The position numbers and the translations under genes were made by a program. The notes under the pieces are model-generated. The model was given only the letters and a program-made list of their open reading frames with translations. It was not told where the DNA came from and searched no databases. 28,425 nt of DNA from Candidatus Shapirobacteria bacterium CG2_30_35_20 (lineage in GTDB: Bacteria; Patescibacteriota; Microgenomatia; UBA12405). The DNA lies in the NCBI GenBank assembly GCA_001873665.1, contig MNZO01000050.1, positions 1 through 28,425 of the forward strand, read 5' to 3'. Numbering within the stretch: position 1 is the stretch's first letter; each line of letters opens with the position of its first letter. Shown piece by piece: positions 6,906 through 13,530 of this stretch.

Positions 6906-7686
6906 TTCTTTTATCAAAGTTTGGGTAATTATGGCCAAAAATAGTTTACAAAATAAATTATTATCACCCAGTTCTTCTATCATTTTTATTTTAGGAAAAT
7001 TATTTAATTATGCATTTTCCGTTCTTATTATTTATTCTATTTTTAATCAGGTCTCAACTATCAAAAACTTTACCTCACCACAGGCGATAATTATTACTTT
7101 AACTTTTAGTTTGATTGATTCTATTATTCAATTTTTATTTCGTTCCCTTTATACTTTTCGTCCTGTTTTACTAAAAGGGGACTTTGATTTAGATTTACTC
7201 AAGCCCCTACCCTCTTTTTTCCAGCCACTGTTATCCGGCCCTGACTTTCTTGATGTCCCTATGATTTTTCTCCAGATAATTGCTCTGATATATTTTTTAA
7301 TAAAGTTTTCTTTAGTCCCAAGTGTAGGAAATTTATTTTTATTTTTATTAATAGGTACAAACGGTATAATTTTAGCTTTTAGTCTTCATTTGGCGATTGC
7401 CTCTTTTTCTATTTTAACCACCGAAATCGATAGTCTCGTTATGATATATCGTTCTCTTGGTCGCGCCGCTATCGTCCCCACCGACATTTACAATAACTTT
7501 TTTAGAATAATTTTGAGTTATGTTATCCCCATTACTGTCATTTTCACCCTCCCCGCCAAGGCTGTGCTCAACATTCTCACCCCGGGAGGTATTACATATT
7601 CCTTTGCTTTTACAATTTTATTTTTATTACTGTCCTTATATTTTTGGAAATATTCCCTAAAACATTACTCCAGCGCTAGTAGTTAA
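6895..7686 (+). CDS. ABC-2 permease subunit 2 (COG3694-like)
   Basis: This is the second membrane subunit of the same exporter, 263 residues with about six hydrophobic helices. It carries LKGDFDLDLLKPLPSFFQPL in the first cytoplasmic loop, the counterpart of the 'G-x-x-D-x-x-L-x-K-P' motif of the COG3694 group. The pairing of two different permeases with one ATPase matches the COG4586-COG4587-COG3694 set found in many bacteria. The ATG overlaps the end of the previous gene, so translation is probably coupled. The operon ends here, and no strong terminator was seen before the next promoter. Confidence 0.83.
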   Translation: MVTNSFIKVWVIMAKNSLQNKLLSPSSSIIFILGKLFNYAFSVLIIYSIFNQVSTIKNFTSPQAIIITLTFSLIDSIIQFLFRSLYTFRPVLLKGDFDLDLLKPLPSFFQPLLSGPDFLDVPMIFLQIIALIYFLIKFSLVPSVGNLFLFLLIGTNGIILAFSLHLAIASFSILTTEIDSLVMIYRSLGRAAIVPTDIYNNFFRIILSYVIPITVIFTLPAKAVLNILTPGGITYSFAFTILFLLLSLYFWKYSLKHYSSASS

Positions 7687-7695
7687 ATATCTCTC

Positions 7696-7724
7696 TTGAC
7701 ATACACATCAGATATATCTATATT
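7696..7724 (+). promoter_or_regulatory. Strong promoter before interrupted small gene
   Basis: A perfect -35 TTGACA (7696-7701), a 17-base spacer and TATATT (7719-7724) form the best classical promoter in the window. Predicted transcription starts near 7730, right at the TTG start of the small frame. Confidence 0.65.
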
Positions 7725-7727
7725 AAT

Positions 7728-7910
7728 TTGATATCAAAAGAAAAATTACCAGACCAAATTACAATTCTATTAAAAAATGGTAAAACTGCAGTTATGGATT
7801 TTCGATAAACCATTAATCCAAATCCAAAAGTTGAAGCTGTCAATCTGGCTGTAGACAAACACGATCCGAAAGCTTTGAAACTAGCGGTAGACGAACTACT
7901 TGAGAAATAA
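7728..7910 (+). pseudogene. Small gene interrupted by an in-frame TAA
   Basis: From a TTG at 7728 the frame reads ISKEKLPDQITILLKNGK and on to DFR, meets TAA at 7806-7808, then continues in the same frame as TINPNPKVEAVNLAVDKH and on to LLEK before TAA at 7908-7910. Both halves look coding. The first resembles a strand pair, and the second is an amphipathic helix with the repeat AVNLAVD/ALKLAVDEL. Together they would make about 60 residues. A well-formed promoter sits directly upstream. The stop is either a true nonsense mutation, a sequencing or assembly error, or evidence of two tiny genes. Recoding of TAA is unlikely because other genes here end with it. No family is recognised. Confidence 0.45.
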
Positions 7911-7912
7911 GC

Positions 7913-7918
7913 TATAAT
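7913..7918 (+). promoter_or_regulatory. -10 box of ychF
   Basis: Perfect TATAAT, five bases before the GTG at 7924, the same spacing as the ABC operon. It predicts a leaderless mRNA starting at the GTG. Confidence 0.6.
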
Positions 7919-7923
7919 ATCCT

Positions 7924-8997
7924 GTGTCAAAATTATCCATCGGTATTGTTGGTTTGCCAAATGTTGGCAAATCGACTCTTTTTAACGCCCTTTTGGGTAA
8001 AAAAGTTGCTGATGCTAGCAATTATCCTTTCTGTACTATTGACCCCAATGTTGGGGTGGTCGAAGTTCCCGACGACAAATTGCCAATTTTAGGGGAAATT
8101 GTTAAAACTCAAAAAATTGTCCCCGCTATTGTCGAGTTTGTTGATATTGCTGGACTGGTCAAAGGCGCTAGTACTGGTGAAGGCCTGGGCAACAAATTTC
8201 TTACCAATATTCGCGACTGTGATGCCATTATGCATGTTGTGCGCAATTTCAGCGATGACAACATTATCCGTGAAGGATCGGTCGATCCCCAGGGTGATTT
8301 TGAAGTAATTTGTGCCGAGCTAATCATCAAAGATCTCGAATCAATTGACAAATATTTGACGGGATTTAAAAACAATCCTATTGAAAATAAAACCAAAAAA
8401 TTTACCTTTGCTGTATTTCTGAAACAATCTCTTGAACGGGGGGAGTTGGCTATCAATTTAAATTTAGACAACGATCAAAAAATTTTATTAAAAGAATTCT
8501 CTCTGCTAACGGCCAAACCATATTTTATCGTCGCCAATGTTGATGAGTCGACATATCAAAATATTCTCAGTGCTCAGTTATCTGTTATCGGTTATCATAC
8601 TGTCGTACCAGTCTGTGCCAAAACCGAATTCGAATTATCAGAGTTAAATATAGATGATCAACAAAATTATTTAAAAGAGTTAGGTGTGGAAAAATCAGGG
8701 CTAGAGCGCATCATTCAAAAAGCCTACGAAACTTTAGGCCTCCAATCTTATTATACTGCTGGGGTCAAAGAAACTCGCGCCTGGACTATTCATAAAGGTG
8801 ATACTGCCCCACAAGCAGCTGGAGTTATTCATACCGATTTTGAAAGGGGATTTATTATGGCCGAAATTATAAGTTTTACCGATTTTGTGGCAAAAAATGG
8901 ATGGGAAGGGGCCAAAACTGCCGGTCTATTGCGCCATGAAGGCAAACAGTACATCATGCACCCCGACGACGTCGTCGAGTTCCGATTCAATGTCTAA
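7924..8997 (+). CDS. ychF: Redox-regulated ATPase YchF/OLA1
   Basis: YchF is a P-loop protein of the Obg-HflX group that binds ribosomes and prefers ATP. The 357 residues begin with the P-loop GLPNVGKST (10-18). They continue with the switch region CTIDPNVGVVEVPD, the G3-like VDIAGLVKGAS, and NVDES (about 204) in place of the GTPase NKxD, as expected for YchF. The C-terminal TGS domain ends FERGFIMAEI...VVEFRFNV, which is full length. Gene start is GTG: it lies five bases after a perfect -10 and matches the family N-terminus (SKLSIGIVGLPNVGKST). It is followed 32 bases later by miaA, probably in one transcript. Confidence 0.96.
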   Translation: MSKLSIGIVGLPNVGKSTLFNALLGKKVADASNYPFCTIDPNVGVVEVPDDKLPILGEIVKTQKIVPAIVEFVDIAGLVKGASTGEGLGNKFLTNIRDCDAIMHVVRNFSDDNIIREGSVDPQGDFEVICAELIIKDLESIDKYLTGFKNNPIENKTKKFTFAVFLKQSLERGELAINLNLDNDQKILLKEFSLLTAKPYFIVANVDESTYQNILSAQLSVIGYHTVVPVCAKTEFELSELNIDDQQNYLKELGVEKSGLERIIQKAYETLGLQSYYTAGVKETRAWTIHKGDTAPQAAGVIHTDFERGFIMAEIISFTDFVAKNGWEGAKTAGLLRHEGKQYIMHPDDVVEFRFNV

Positions 8998-9002
8998 TTT
9001 TT

Positions 9003-9062
9003 TGAAATTAAAAATTTATTCATTGAAAATTGATTAAAAATTTTAAATTAAAAATTAAAAAT
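9003..9062. repeat. Degenerate ATTAAAA-type tandem repeat
   Basis: The ychF-miaA junction and the first codons of miaA consist of imperfect 7-base units of the AAATTAA/AAAATT kind (for example TTAAATTAAAAATTAAAAAT). The same low-complexity text occurs at 10032-10075 and 18479-18540. It makes the miaA start uncertain. Confidence 0.5.
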
Positions 9063-10031
9063 TCTAAGGTTTTAATCATCTCTGGTCCGACCGCCACAGG
9101 TAAAACTGGAGTGGCGATAAAATTAGCCCAAAAATATAATGGCGAGTTGATTTCTGCTGATTCACGACAAATTTATAAAGGTATGGATATTGGGACAGGC
9201 AAAGATCTCAATAAAAACTCAATTTTCAATTTTCAATTTTCAATTAACAATCAAAACGTAGGATTTTATTTAATAGACAAAACCCCTGTTTGGTTATTGG
9301 ATATTATAAACCCCAATCAAAGTTTTTCGGTGGCTCAATATCGGCAATTAGCCCTAAAGGCAATCGACGATATAATTTCTCGTGGCAAGTTACCAATAAT
9401 TGTCGGTGGAACTGGTCAATATATTGAATCAATAATCAACCCCCAAGATACTTTTAACATTAAACCAAATTATTTTTTACGTTTATTCCTTAACCGTTTA
9501 CCTGTTAGATTATTACAATTGACTTTACGACTTTTAGACATTAAGACGTTTAGACTGTTGAACAACTCTGATGTTAACAATTCCCGTCGACTGATTAGAC
9601 GTATCGAAATAAAACTAAGTCGTAAGTCCCTCTTGTCAAAGAGGGATTTAGGGAGATTGAATACATTTCACATTTCTCTAACAGACAACATTGACAATAT
9701 AATCTCAAAAATCGACACTCGCATTCAATCTCGCCTTGATTTGGGTCTAATTGACGAAATAAAAAATTTATTAATAAAATATAAATGGACCGATCCCGGT
9801 CTAAATACATTGGCATATTATGATTTCAAACCATGTCTCGTACGAACGCATCATGATGCGTTCCTACAATCATGCATTGACAATTGGTCCATTCACGAAC
9901 ACCAATATGCTCGCCGACAAAAGACATGGTTTAAAAAATTTACCCCCAATTATTTTATTGATATTTCCAAACCAAATAGTTATAAACAAATCGATTCTAT
10001 CGTCTCCAAATGGTACAATAAAAGAATATAA
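9030..10031 (+). CDS. miaA: tRNA dimethylallyltransferase MiaA
   Basis: MiaA transfers a dimethylallyl group to A37 of tRNAs that read UNN codons. Motifs seen are the P-loop SGPTATGKTG near residues 19-28, ELISADSRQIYKGMDIGTGK (tRNA and substrate loop), FSVAQYRQ, PIIVGGTGQYIES, and the C-terminal ARRQKTWFKKF. At 333 residues it is somewhat longer than usual. Three extra segments account for this: a (CAATTTT)x3 heptad array (SIFNFQFSINNQ, about 64-75), a hairpin repeat read as KSLLSKRDLGRL, and a palindrome read as LVRTHHDAFLQS. All keep the frame. The start is probably TTG 9030, inside AT repeats and without a ribosome site. It follows ychF closely. Confidence 0.9.
   Translation: MIKNFKLKIKNSKVLIISGPTATGKTGVAIKLAQKYNGELISADSRQIYKGMDIGTGKDLNKNSIFNFQFSINNQNVGFYLIDKTPVWLLDIINPNQSFSVAQYRQLALKAIDDIISRGKLPIIVGGTGQYIESIINPQDTFNIKPNYFLRLFLNRLPVRLLQLTLRLLDIKTFRLLNNSDVNNSRRLIRRIEIKLSRKSLLSKRDLGRLNTFHISLTDNIDNIISKIDTRIQSRLDLGLIDEIKNLLIKYKWTDPGLNTLAYYDFKPCLVRTHHDAFLQSCIDNWSIHEHQYARRQKTWFKKFTPNYFIDISKPNSYKQIDSIVSKWYNKRI
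9220..9240. repeat. (CAATTTT)x3 heptad array inside miaA
   Basis: Three perfect tandem copies of CAATTTT, 21 bases or seven codons, are followed by degenerate units CAATTAA and CAATCAA. They lie between the DIGTGK motif and the next conserved block of MiaA, where related proteins have a variable loop. Confidence 0.75.
9628..9661. repeat. CCCTCTT hairpin repeat inside miaA
   Basis: CCCTCTT-GTCA-AAGAGGG (9628-9645) is followed by the tail ATTTAGGGAGATTGAA. The architecture matches the intergenic copies at 11070-11100, 11436-11475 and 18108-18143. It is translated in frame in a linker of MiaA. Confidence 0.7.
9840..9867. repeat. 28-base palindrome inside miaA
   Basis: The outer arms GTA/TAC and the perfect 20-base core GAACGCATCA-TGATGCGTTC share one plan with the recJ palindrome at 19044-19071 (GTAnGnAC, four variable bases, CATG centre, mirrored). 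It is translated in frame near the MiaA C-terminus. Confidence 0.7.
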
Positions 10032-10075
10032 TATTTATTAATTCTTAATTGCTAATTCTTAATTTTTAATTAGTT
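10032..10075. repeat. Heptad AT repeat between miaA and permease
   Basis: Units such as AATTCTT, AATTGCT, AATTCTT and AATTTTT follow each other for about 40 bases directly after the miaA stop. Period is seven. No promoter was recognised within it. Confidence 0.6.
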
Positions 10076-10078
10076 TAC

Positions 10079-11047
10079 ATGACAATTCAAAAAGTTGAAA
10101 TATCCCAAAAAACAATCATATTTTTGACCATTTTTTTGCTTTTGCTTTTTGTTTCCTGGCAACTCCGTAGTTTAATTTTATTGTTTTTTCTTTGCTTTAT
10201 ATTCATGGAAGCTCTAAATCCAGCCGTTATTTTTTTGCAAAAATTTAAAATTCCCAAAGTTCTCGCTATCATAATTTTATACATCATAATTTGGTCTGGG
10301 ATTTCTTTTTCACTAGCAGGAGCTATTCCTATCATTGTTACAGAAACCACCAATTTAATCAAAATTCTCCCATCAACCTTAGACAAATTCACCCTAATGG
10401 GCGTCAATCCCATCGATATTTCATCCCAATTAAAATTGCTAGAAAACATCCCCGGATCTTTTGCTACCACAGTTTTATCCGTTTTTTCCAATTTAATCTC
10501 AGTTTTCGCATTTTTTGTCATCACCTTTTATCTGCTTTTAGAGCGCAAAAACTTTGAGAAATATGCCATCAAATTCTTCAATCAAAAAGATTCAGTCAAA
10601 GTGATTGAGATATTAAAATTACTTGAACTTCGCTTGGGACGTTGGGTGTCTGGTCAATTTTTTTTAATGATTCTTATCGGAATATTATCTTATGTTGGGT
10701 ACTTAACCATTGGGTTAAATTATGCCCTGCCATTGGGTATTATCGCTGGGTTTTTAGAAATGGTACCAAATATTGGGCCAGTAGTTACTTCAATTTTAGC
10801 TGGATTAGTTGGGTTGACAGTTTCCCCTACTGTAGGCCTAATAGCAGTTGGATGGGGCGTCATCGTTCAACAGCTGGAAAATAATTTTATTGTTCCCAAA
10901 ATTATGAAAGATAATTTAGGTATCAATCCACTAGTAACAATTTTTTTAATTGCCATCGGCGGTTCGTTGGCTGGTGTGATTGGAGCCATTATCGCCATCC
11001 CCCTCTTTCTCACCGCCTCCATTTTTTATCAAGTGTTAAAGAAATAA
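10079..11047 (+). CDS. AI-2E family transporter (PerM-like)
   Basis: This is a polytopic membrane protein of the PF01594 family, whose members include TqsA, PerM and sodium/proton antiporters. In uncharacterised species the substrate cannot be inferred. The 322 residues show the usual pattern. Two hydrophobic helices near the N-terminus (IIFLTIFLLLLFVSWQLRS; ALNPAVIFLQKFKIPKVLAI) are followed by a soluble stretch at about 95-130. The conserved C-terminal block then has GLNYALPLGIIAGFLEMVPN, IGPVVTSILAGLVGL, and the signature VVQQLENNFIVPKIMKDNLG in slightly varied form. The ATG at 10080 region sits after AT repeats with no clear ribosome site. It is downstream of miaA by 47 bases. Confidence 0.9.
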   Translation: MTIQKVEISQKTIIFLTIFLLLLFVSWQLRSLILLFFLCFIFMEALNPAVIFLQKFKIPKVLAIIILYIIIWSGISFSLAGAIPIIVTETTNLIKILPSTLDKFTLMGVNPIDISSQLKLLENIPGSFATTVLSVFSNLISVFAFFVITFYLLLERKNFEKYAIKFFNQKDSVKVIEILKLLELRLGRWVSGQFFLMILIGILSYVGYLTIGLNYALPLGIIAGFLEMVPNIGPVVTSILAGLVGLTVSPTVGLIAVGWGVIVQQLENNFIVPKIMKDNLGINPLVTIFLIAIGGSLAGVIGAIIAIPLFLTASIFYQVLKK

Positions 11048-11069
11048 AATAATCATATAAAAAAAGTTC

Positions 11070-11100
11070 CCCCTCTTTACTCAAAGAGGGGTTGGGGTGA
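11070..11100. repeat. CCCCTCTTT hairpin repeat
   Basis: CCCCTCTTT-ACTC-AAAGAGGGG (11070-11091) plus the tail TTGGGGTGA. The 22-base hairpin is identical to the copy at 18108-18129. It lies between the permease and rnpB 3' ends, which converge, and could act as a terminator for either, although no T-tract directly follows. Confidence 0.75.
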
Positions 11101-11110
11101 TTTTAAAAAT

Positions 11111-11395
11111 GCTTCAAAGACGGTGATAAGCCAGATTCTGTTTATAGGCCATCTATCTATTCTCTCTACCTGAGACTCTCCACAATTAGATATTAACGTC
11201 TCATCTTGAGATTTCCGCAGGACGGTTACTCGTTTCATTTCAGGTGCCGTAGCTTCTTGCGAAGGCAGCCCCATCTCGTCTCTGTAGCAGAGCCACGACC
11301 TTGCGGCCGTATCTAATCTTTAATGTCCCTATTGTGTGCGGTCCGGACTTTCCTCCCGCCGATGAGGCGGGTCAGCCCTTCCCCATCTTTGAAGC
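11111..11395 (-). ncRNA. rnpB: RNase P RNA (class A, compact)
   Basis: This is the catalytic RNA that trims tRNA 5' ends. On the minus strand it has the universal 5' motif GAGGAAAGTCCGGAC (P4 5' side, complement near 11341-11356) and the 3' motif ACAGAATCTGGCTTAT close to its end. The ends define P1: GCTTCAAAGATGG at the 5' end pairs with CCGTCTTTGAAGC at the 3' end, apart from one T/G position. P3 is the hairpin CCCGCC/GGCGGG. At about 285 nt it is shorter than the 350-400 nt usual for class A, so some peripheral helices must be missing. An extended -10 lies five bases upstream of the predicted 5' end. Confidence 0.92.
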
Positions 11396-11400
11396 CCCCT

Positions 11401-11409
11401 ATTTTACCA
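11401..11409 (-). promoter_or_regulatory. Extended -10 of rnpB
   Basis: The minus strand reads TGgTAAAAT, then five bases, then the first base of helix P1 at 11395. Because the RNA fold fixes the 5' end independently, this spacing calibrates the transcription start for other extended -10 boxes in the window. No -35 is visible. Confidence 0.7.
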
Positions 11410-11435
11410 TTTTATATTTAAATAAATATCTTTCT

Positions 11436-11475
11436 CCCCTTCCTTGTCAAAGGGAGGGGTCGGGGGAGAGATTGA
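11436..11475. repeat. CCCCTTCCTT hairpin repeat
   Basis: CCCCTTCCTT, then GTCA, then AAGGGAGGGG with one G-T pair, followed by the tail TCGGGGGAGAGATTG. It is the same architecture as the copies in miaA and at 11070 and 18108, with changed but still pairing stem bases. Confidence 0.65.
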
Positions 11476-11495
11476 AAATAAAAATATTTTTCGCT

Positions 11496-11544
11496 TCCCT
11501 GTAAAGGGGAGGGTCAAAATTTCCTAATTTTGGGGTGGGGTTTT
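11496..11544. repeat. Two-hairpin repeat element
   Basis: A first hairpin CCCT-GTAA-AGGG, a short spacer, a second hairpin CAAAATT-TCCT-AATTTTG, then GGGTGGGGTTTT. It matches in layout the element inside the lamin-tail gene at 26315-26362, including the TCCT loop and the G-rich end. Confidence 0.55.
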
Positions 11545-11548
11545 AAAA

Positions 11549-11576
11549 AAATACCCCCGCAGCTGCGGGGGTATTT
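11549..11576 (-). terminator. Intrinsic terminator of the DUF5679-like gene
   Basis: A perfect 28-base palindrome (AAATACCCCCGCAG and its mirror) runs, on the minus strand, into seven T residues. It lies 15 bases after the stop codon of the minus-strand gene. It also separates that gene from rnpB. Confidence 0.88.
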
Positions 11577-11591
11577 AATTTTTGCTAAAAA

Positions 11592-11765
11592 CTATAGCAA
11601 AGCAGCATCGGCGGCGGACAAGATTTTGAACATCTTGACTCCAGTTTCAGGATCAATAGCTTGTGCAGCTGGTCGACCATTTTTGAGCATAACTTTGGTT
11701 ACTTTAGAAACGTCAACTTCGACAAATTTACGAGATTTTACCGAATAAAATTTTATTGTTGCCAT
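11592..11765 (-). CDS. DUF5679-like small protein lacking cysteines
   Basis: This is a 57-residue protein. The block FYSVKSRKFVEV, then VMLKNGRPAAQAIDPETGVK, then MFKIL follows the DUF5679 pattern, in which small zinc-ribbon-like proteins have Y-C-V-K-C-R, a central L-K-N-G-R and C-P-x-C-G-x-K. Here both first-pair positions are Ser, and the second pair is Asp and Thr, so a zinc site is impossible. The domain is followed by a short tail LSAADAALL. A strong GGAGG ten bases before the ATG fixes the start. It is second after a 27-residue membrane peptide and ends in a strong terminator. Family assignment is from memory of the motif; function is unknown. Confidence 0.8.
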   Translation of the reverse strand: MATIKFYSVKSRKFVEVDVSKVTKVMLKNGRPAAQAIDPETGVKMFKILSAADAALL

Positions 11766-11775
11766 GAATTTTTCA

Positions 11776-11780
11776 CCTCC
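11776..11780 (-). promoter_or_regulatory. Shine-Dalgarno of the DUF5679-like gene
   Basis: The minus strand reads GGAGGTGAAAAATTCATG, an excellent ribosome site. A near copy, GGAGGTGAAGC, overlaps the stop codon of the upstream 27-residue frame (11805-11812), which suggests a local duplication of about 20 bases. Confidence 0.8.
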
Positions 11781-11804
11781 AGATGAATAAATTTATAAAT
11801 AGCT

Positions 11805-11888
11805 TCACCTCCAAACATAATACAAAGCTACCACGATTGCAATAGCCAGAATTGAAAGAAGCCCACTTTTGATTAAATCTTTTTTCAT
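11805..11888 (-). CDS. 27-residue single-helix membrane peptide
   Basis: The frame encodes MKKDLIKSGLLSILAIAIVV followed by ALYYVWR and TGA. It has a charged N-terminus, about 17 hydrophobic residues and an aromatic/Arg end, the layout of a small single-pass membrane peptide. The ATG lies five bases after an extended -10 (TGaTATACT), the same spacing as other presumed leaderless genes. It probably shares a transcript with the 57-residue gene 39 bases downstream. Its stop overlaps a Shine-Dalgarno-like GGAGGTGA. It could be a functional peptide, a leader peptide controlling the next gene, or a toxin-like peptide. The sequence does not decide this. Confidence 0.6.
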   Translation of the reverse strand: MKKDLIKSGLLSILAIAIVVALYYVWR

Positions 11889-11893
11889 TCTTC

Positions 11894-11902
11894 AGTATAT
11901 CA
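11894..11902 (-). promoter_or_regulatory. Extended -10 of the 27-residue gene
   Basis: The minus strand reads TGaTATACT, then five bases, then ATG. It lies back-to-back with the plus-strand extended -10 at 11910-11918, so the two divergent promoters share about 25 bases. Confidence 0.65.
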
Positions 11903-11909
11903 ATTCATT

Positions 11910-11918
11910 TGCTAAAAT
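11910..11918 (+). promoter_or_regulatory. Extended -10 of DUF4446-DUF3048-secDF unit
   Basis: TGcTAAAAT, identical to the box before the TPR-like gene, ends nine bases before the ATG at 11928. It is the only promoter seen for the unit running to secF. Confidence 0.6.
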
Positions 11919-11927
11919 TAACTGTCT

Positions 11928-12278
11928 ATGAATATTTTTTTATATATATTGACATTTCTAAACACTTTGGGATTATTATATTTGGCCTATCTCATCCTCA
12001 AAAAATATCGTAAATCAGATTCAGGCAATCTTTCGACTCCAGTCACTGGCATCCAAAAAGTCGGTTTATTTCGATATAATCCTTTTGATGATCTGGGTTC
12101 TGATCAAAGTTTTTCATTATCTATTTTAGACTCAACCAATTCAGGCGTCATTCTCACCTCACTTCATCATCGCAATTTTACCCGCATCTATGCCAAACCA
12201 GTCAAAAATGGCGAAGGTGACTCTATCACTTTGTCAAATGAGGAAAAATCCGCTATAGTAAAAGCTATCAAGCATTAA
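11928..12278 (+). CDS. DUF4446 family membrane protein
   Basis: The 116 residues begin with one hydrophobic helix (NIFLYILTFLNTLGLLYLAY). This is followed by the DUF4446 core: KVGLFRYNPFDDLGSDQSFS, then LDSTNSGVILTSLHHRNFTR, IYAKPV and a C-terminal 'LSNEEKSAI' helix. This core is highly conserved in Firmicutes and CPR, and its function is not known. The protein would be anchored with the globular domain probably in the cytoplasm. The family's usual upstream coiled coil is shortened. It is first in a unit with DUF3048, a winged-helix protein, AbrB and secDF, with gaps of 13 bases or less. Confidence 0.88.
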   Translation: MNIFLYILTFLNTLGLLYLAYLILKKYRKSDSGNLSTPVTGIQKVGLFRYNPFDDLGSDQSFSLSILDSTNSGVILTSLHHRNFTRIYAKPVKNGEGDSITLSNEEKSAIVKAIKH

Positions 12279-12291
12279 TTATTTTTTATAT

Positions 12292-13530
12292 ATGTCCAAG
12301 AAAAATCTTGCCGTTTATTTTTTAACTTTTATTATTTTTCTGTTCGGTAGTTATTTTGGTTTTAATACATTACTTCCAGTTTCACAACCAAATGTTCAAA
12401 AGATTGTAGACATCAACCAAAATAATAAAAAACAAACGGGAGTACTTGATTTTGCTGGACCAAGGACCGCAGTTTGTCCTATAAATGGTGAATTATTTAC
12501 CGCCGAAGAGCAAAAATTGTGGGAAACTCGTCGACCACTTATGGTTATGGTCGAAAATCATCTCGATTCCCGTCCCCAGTCTGGTCTAAATAATGCCGAT
12601 ATTGTTTACGAAGCCAATTCTGAGGGTGGAATTACCCGATTTATGGGTATTTTTTATTGCAACGCTGTCAAGGGAGCTGGTAATAAATACGATGTTGGTC
12701 CAGTTCGCTCAGCTCGAACATATTTTCTTGACATTGCCTCTGAATATTCTGACTACCCTCTGTATACCCATGTGGGTGGGAGTAACTGTAGTGCCCCCAA
12801 AGATCCCGTTACTGGTCGTCAATCTGGTCCGTGTACTACCAACAAAAAAGCCCAGGCCTTGGAACAAATTTCTAATTACGGTTGGATGGGTAAAGGGACG
12901 TGGAGTGATTTGTCCCAGTTTGCATTATCTTACAAGGCTTGCCGTCGCGAAGAAGATCGAACTGGCAGTGTAGTTGCTACCGAACATTCAATGTATTGTT
13001 CCAGTACCAAATTGTGGAATGTTGCGCAATCTAGGGGATTAACCAATGAAACCATAATCAACAAAACATTGTGGAATAAAAACTTCCGTAGTTGGTCGTT
13101 TAAGCAAACCGACTTACCCAATTCCACTATCGATGCCAAAACTATTTCCTTCGATTGGTGGGGTGACAAAGCTTATTCTGTCAGTTGGACTTATGATGCC
13201 AGTCAAAAACAATATCTACGTCAAAATGGAGGTGTCAACGCCATTGATTTTAATACTGGACAGCAAATTAATTCAAAAAATATAATCATTCAATGGACCA
13301 AAGAAACTCGGTCTATTGATGAACATGCCCACAATTTATATGCCATGATTGGTACTGGCAACGCAGTTTTGTTACAAAATGGCACTAAAACCAATATTAC
13401 TTGGTCAAAGGCAAATCGCACTGCCCGAACAATTTTTAAGGACAAGTCGGGCAATGAAATAAATCTTGTCCCCGGTCGTACTTGGATTGAAATCTTGCCA
13501 CTGGGCAACAAGGTTACATACGAAATATGA
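12292..13530 (+). CDS. DUF3048 (YerB-like) lipoprotein/secreted protein
   Basis: The 412-residue extracytoplasmic protein has an N-terminal hydrophobic signal or anchor (LAVYFLTFIIFLFGSYFGF) without a lipobox Cys. DUF3048 motifs follow: RRPLMVMVENHLDSRPQSGL, NADIVYEANSEGGITRFMGI, DVGPVRSARTYFLDIASEY and YTHVGG. The second half ends with the DUF3048_C block (GNAVLLQNGTKTNITWSK, then PGRTWIEILP). Family members such as B. subtilis YerB are surface proteins of unknown activity. Four or more Cys residues (for example in CNAVKG, SNCSAPK, GPCTT, CRREED) could form disulfides outside the cell. The stop overlaps the next start (ATGA). Confidence 0.9.
   Translation: MSKKNLAVYFLTFIIFLFGSYFGFNTLLPVSQPNVQKIVDINQNNKKQTGVLDFAGPRTAVCPINGELFTAEEQKLWETRRPLMVMVENHLDSRPQSGLNNADIVYEANSEGGITRFMGIFYCNAVKGAGNKYDVGPVRSARTYFLDIASEYSDYPLYTHVGGSNCSAPKDPVTGRQSGPCTTNKKAQALEQISNYGWMGKGTWSDLSQFALSYKACRREEDRTGSVVATEHSMYCSSTKLWNVAQSRGLTNETIINKTLWNKNFRSWSFKQTDLPNSTIDAKTISFDWWGDKAYSVSWTYDASQKQYLRQNGGVNAIDFNTGQQINSKNIIIQWTKETRSIDEHAHNLYAMIGTGNAVLLQNGTKTNITWSKANRTARTIFKDKSGNEINLVPGRTWIEILPLGNKVTYEI

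Noticed and set aside
7806..7808. Recoding of TAA (alternative genetic code)
   Set aside because: TAA closes rny-neighbour genes such as recX and HU, and TGA closes recA and gltX, so neither is reassigned.
9003..9062. CRISPR-like array from the regular AT repeats
   Set aside because: The units are 7-base degenerate heptads without spacers, and no cas gene is present.
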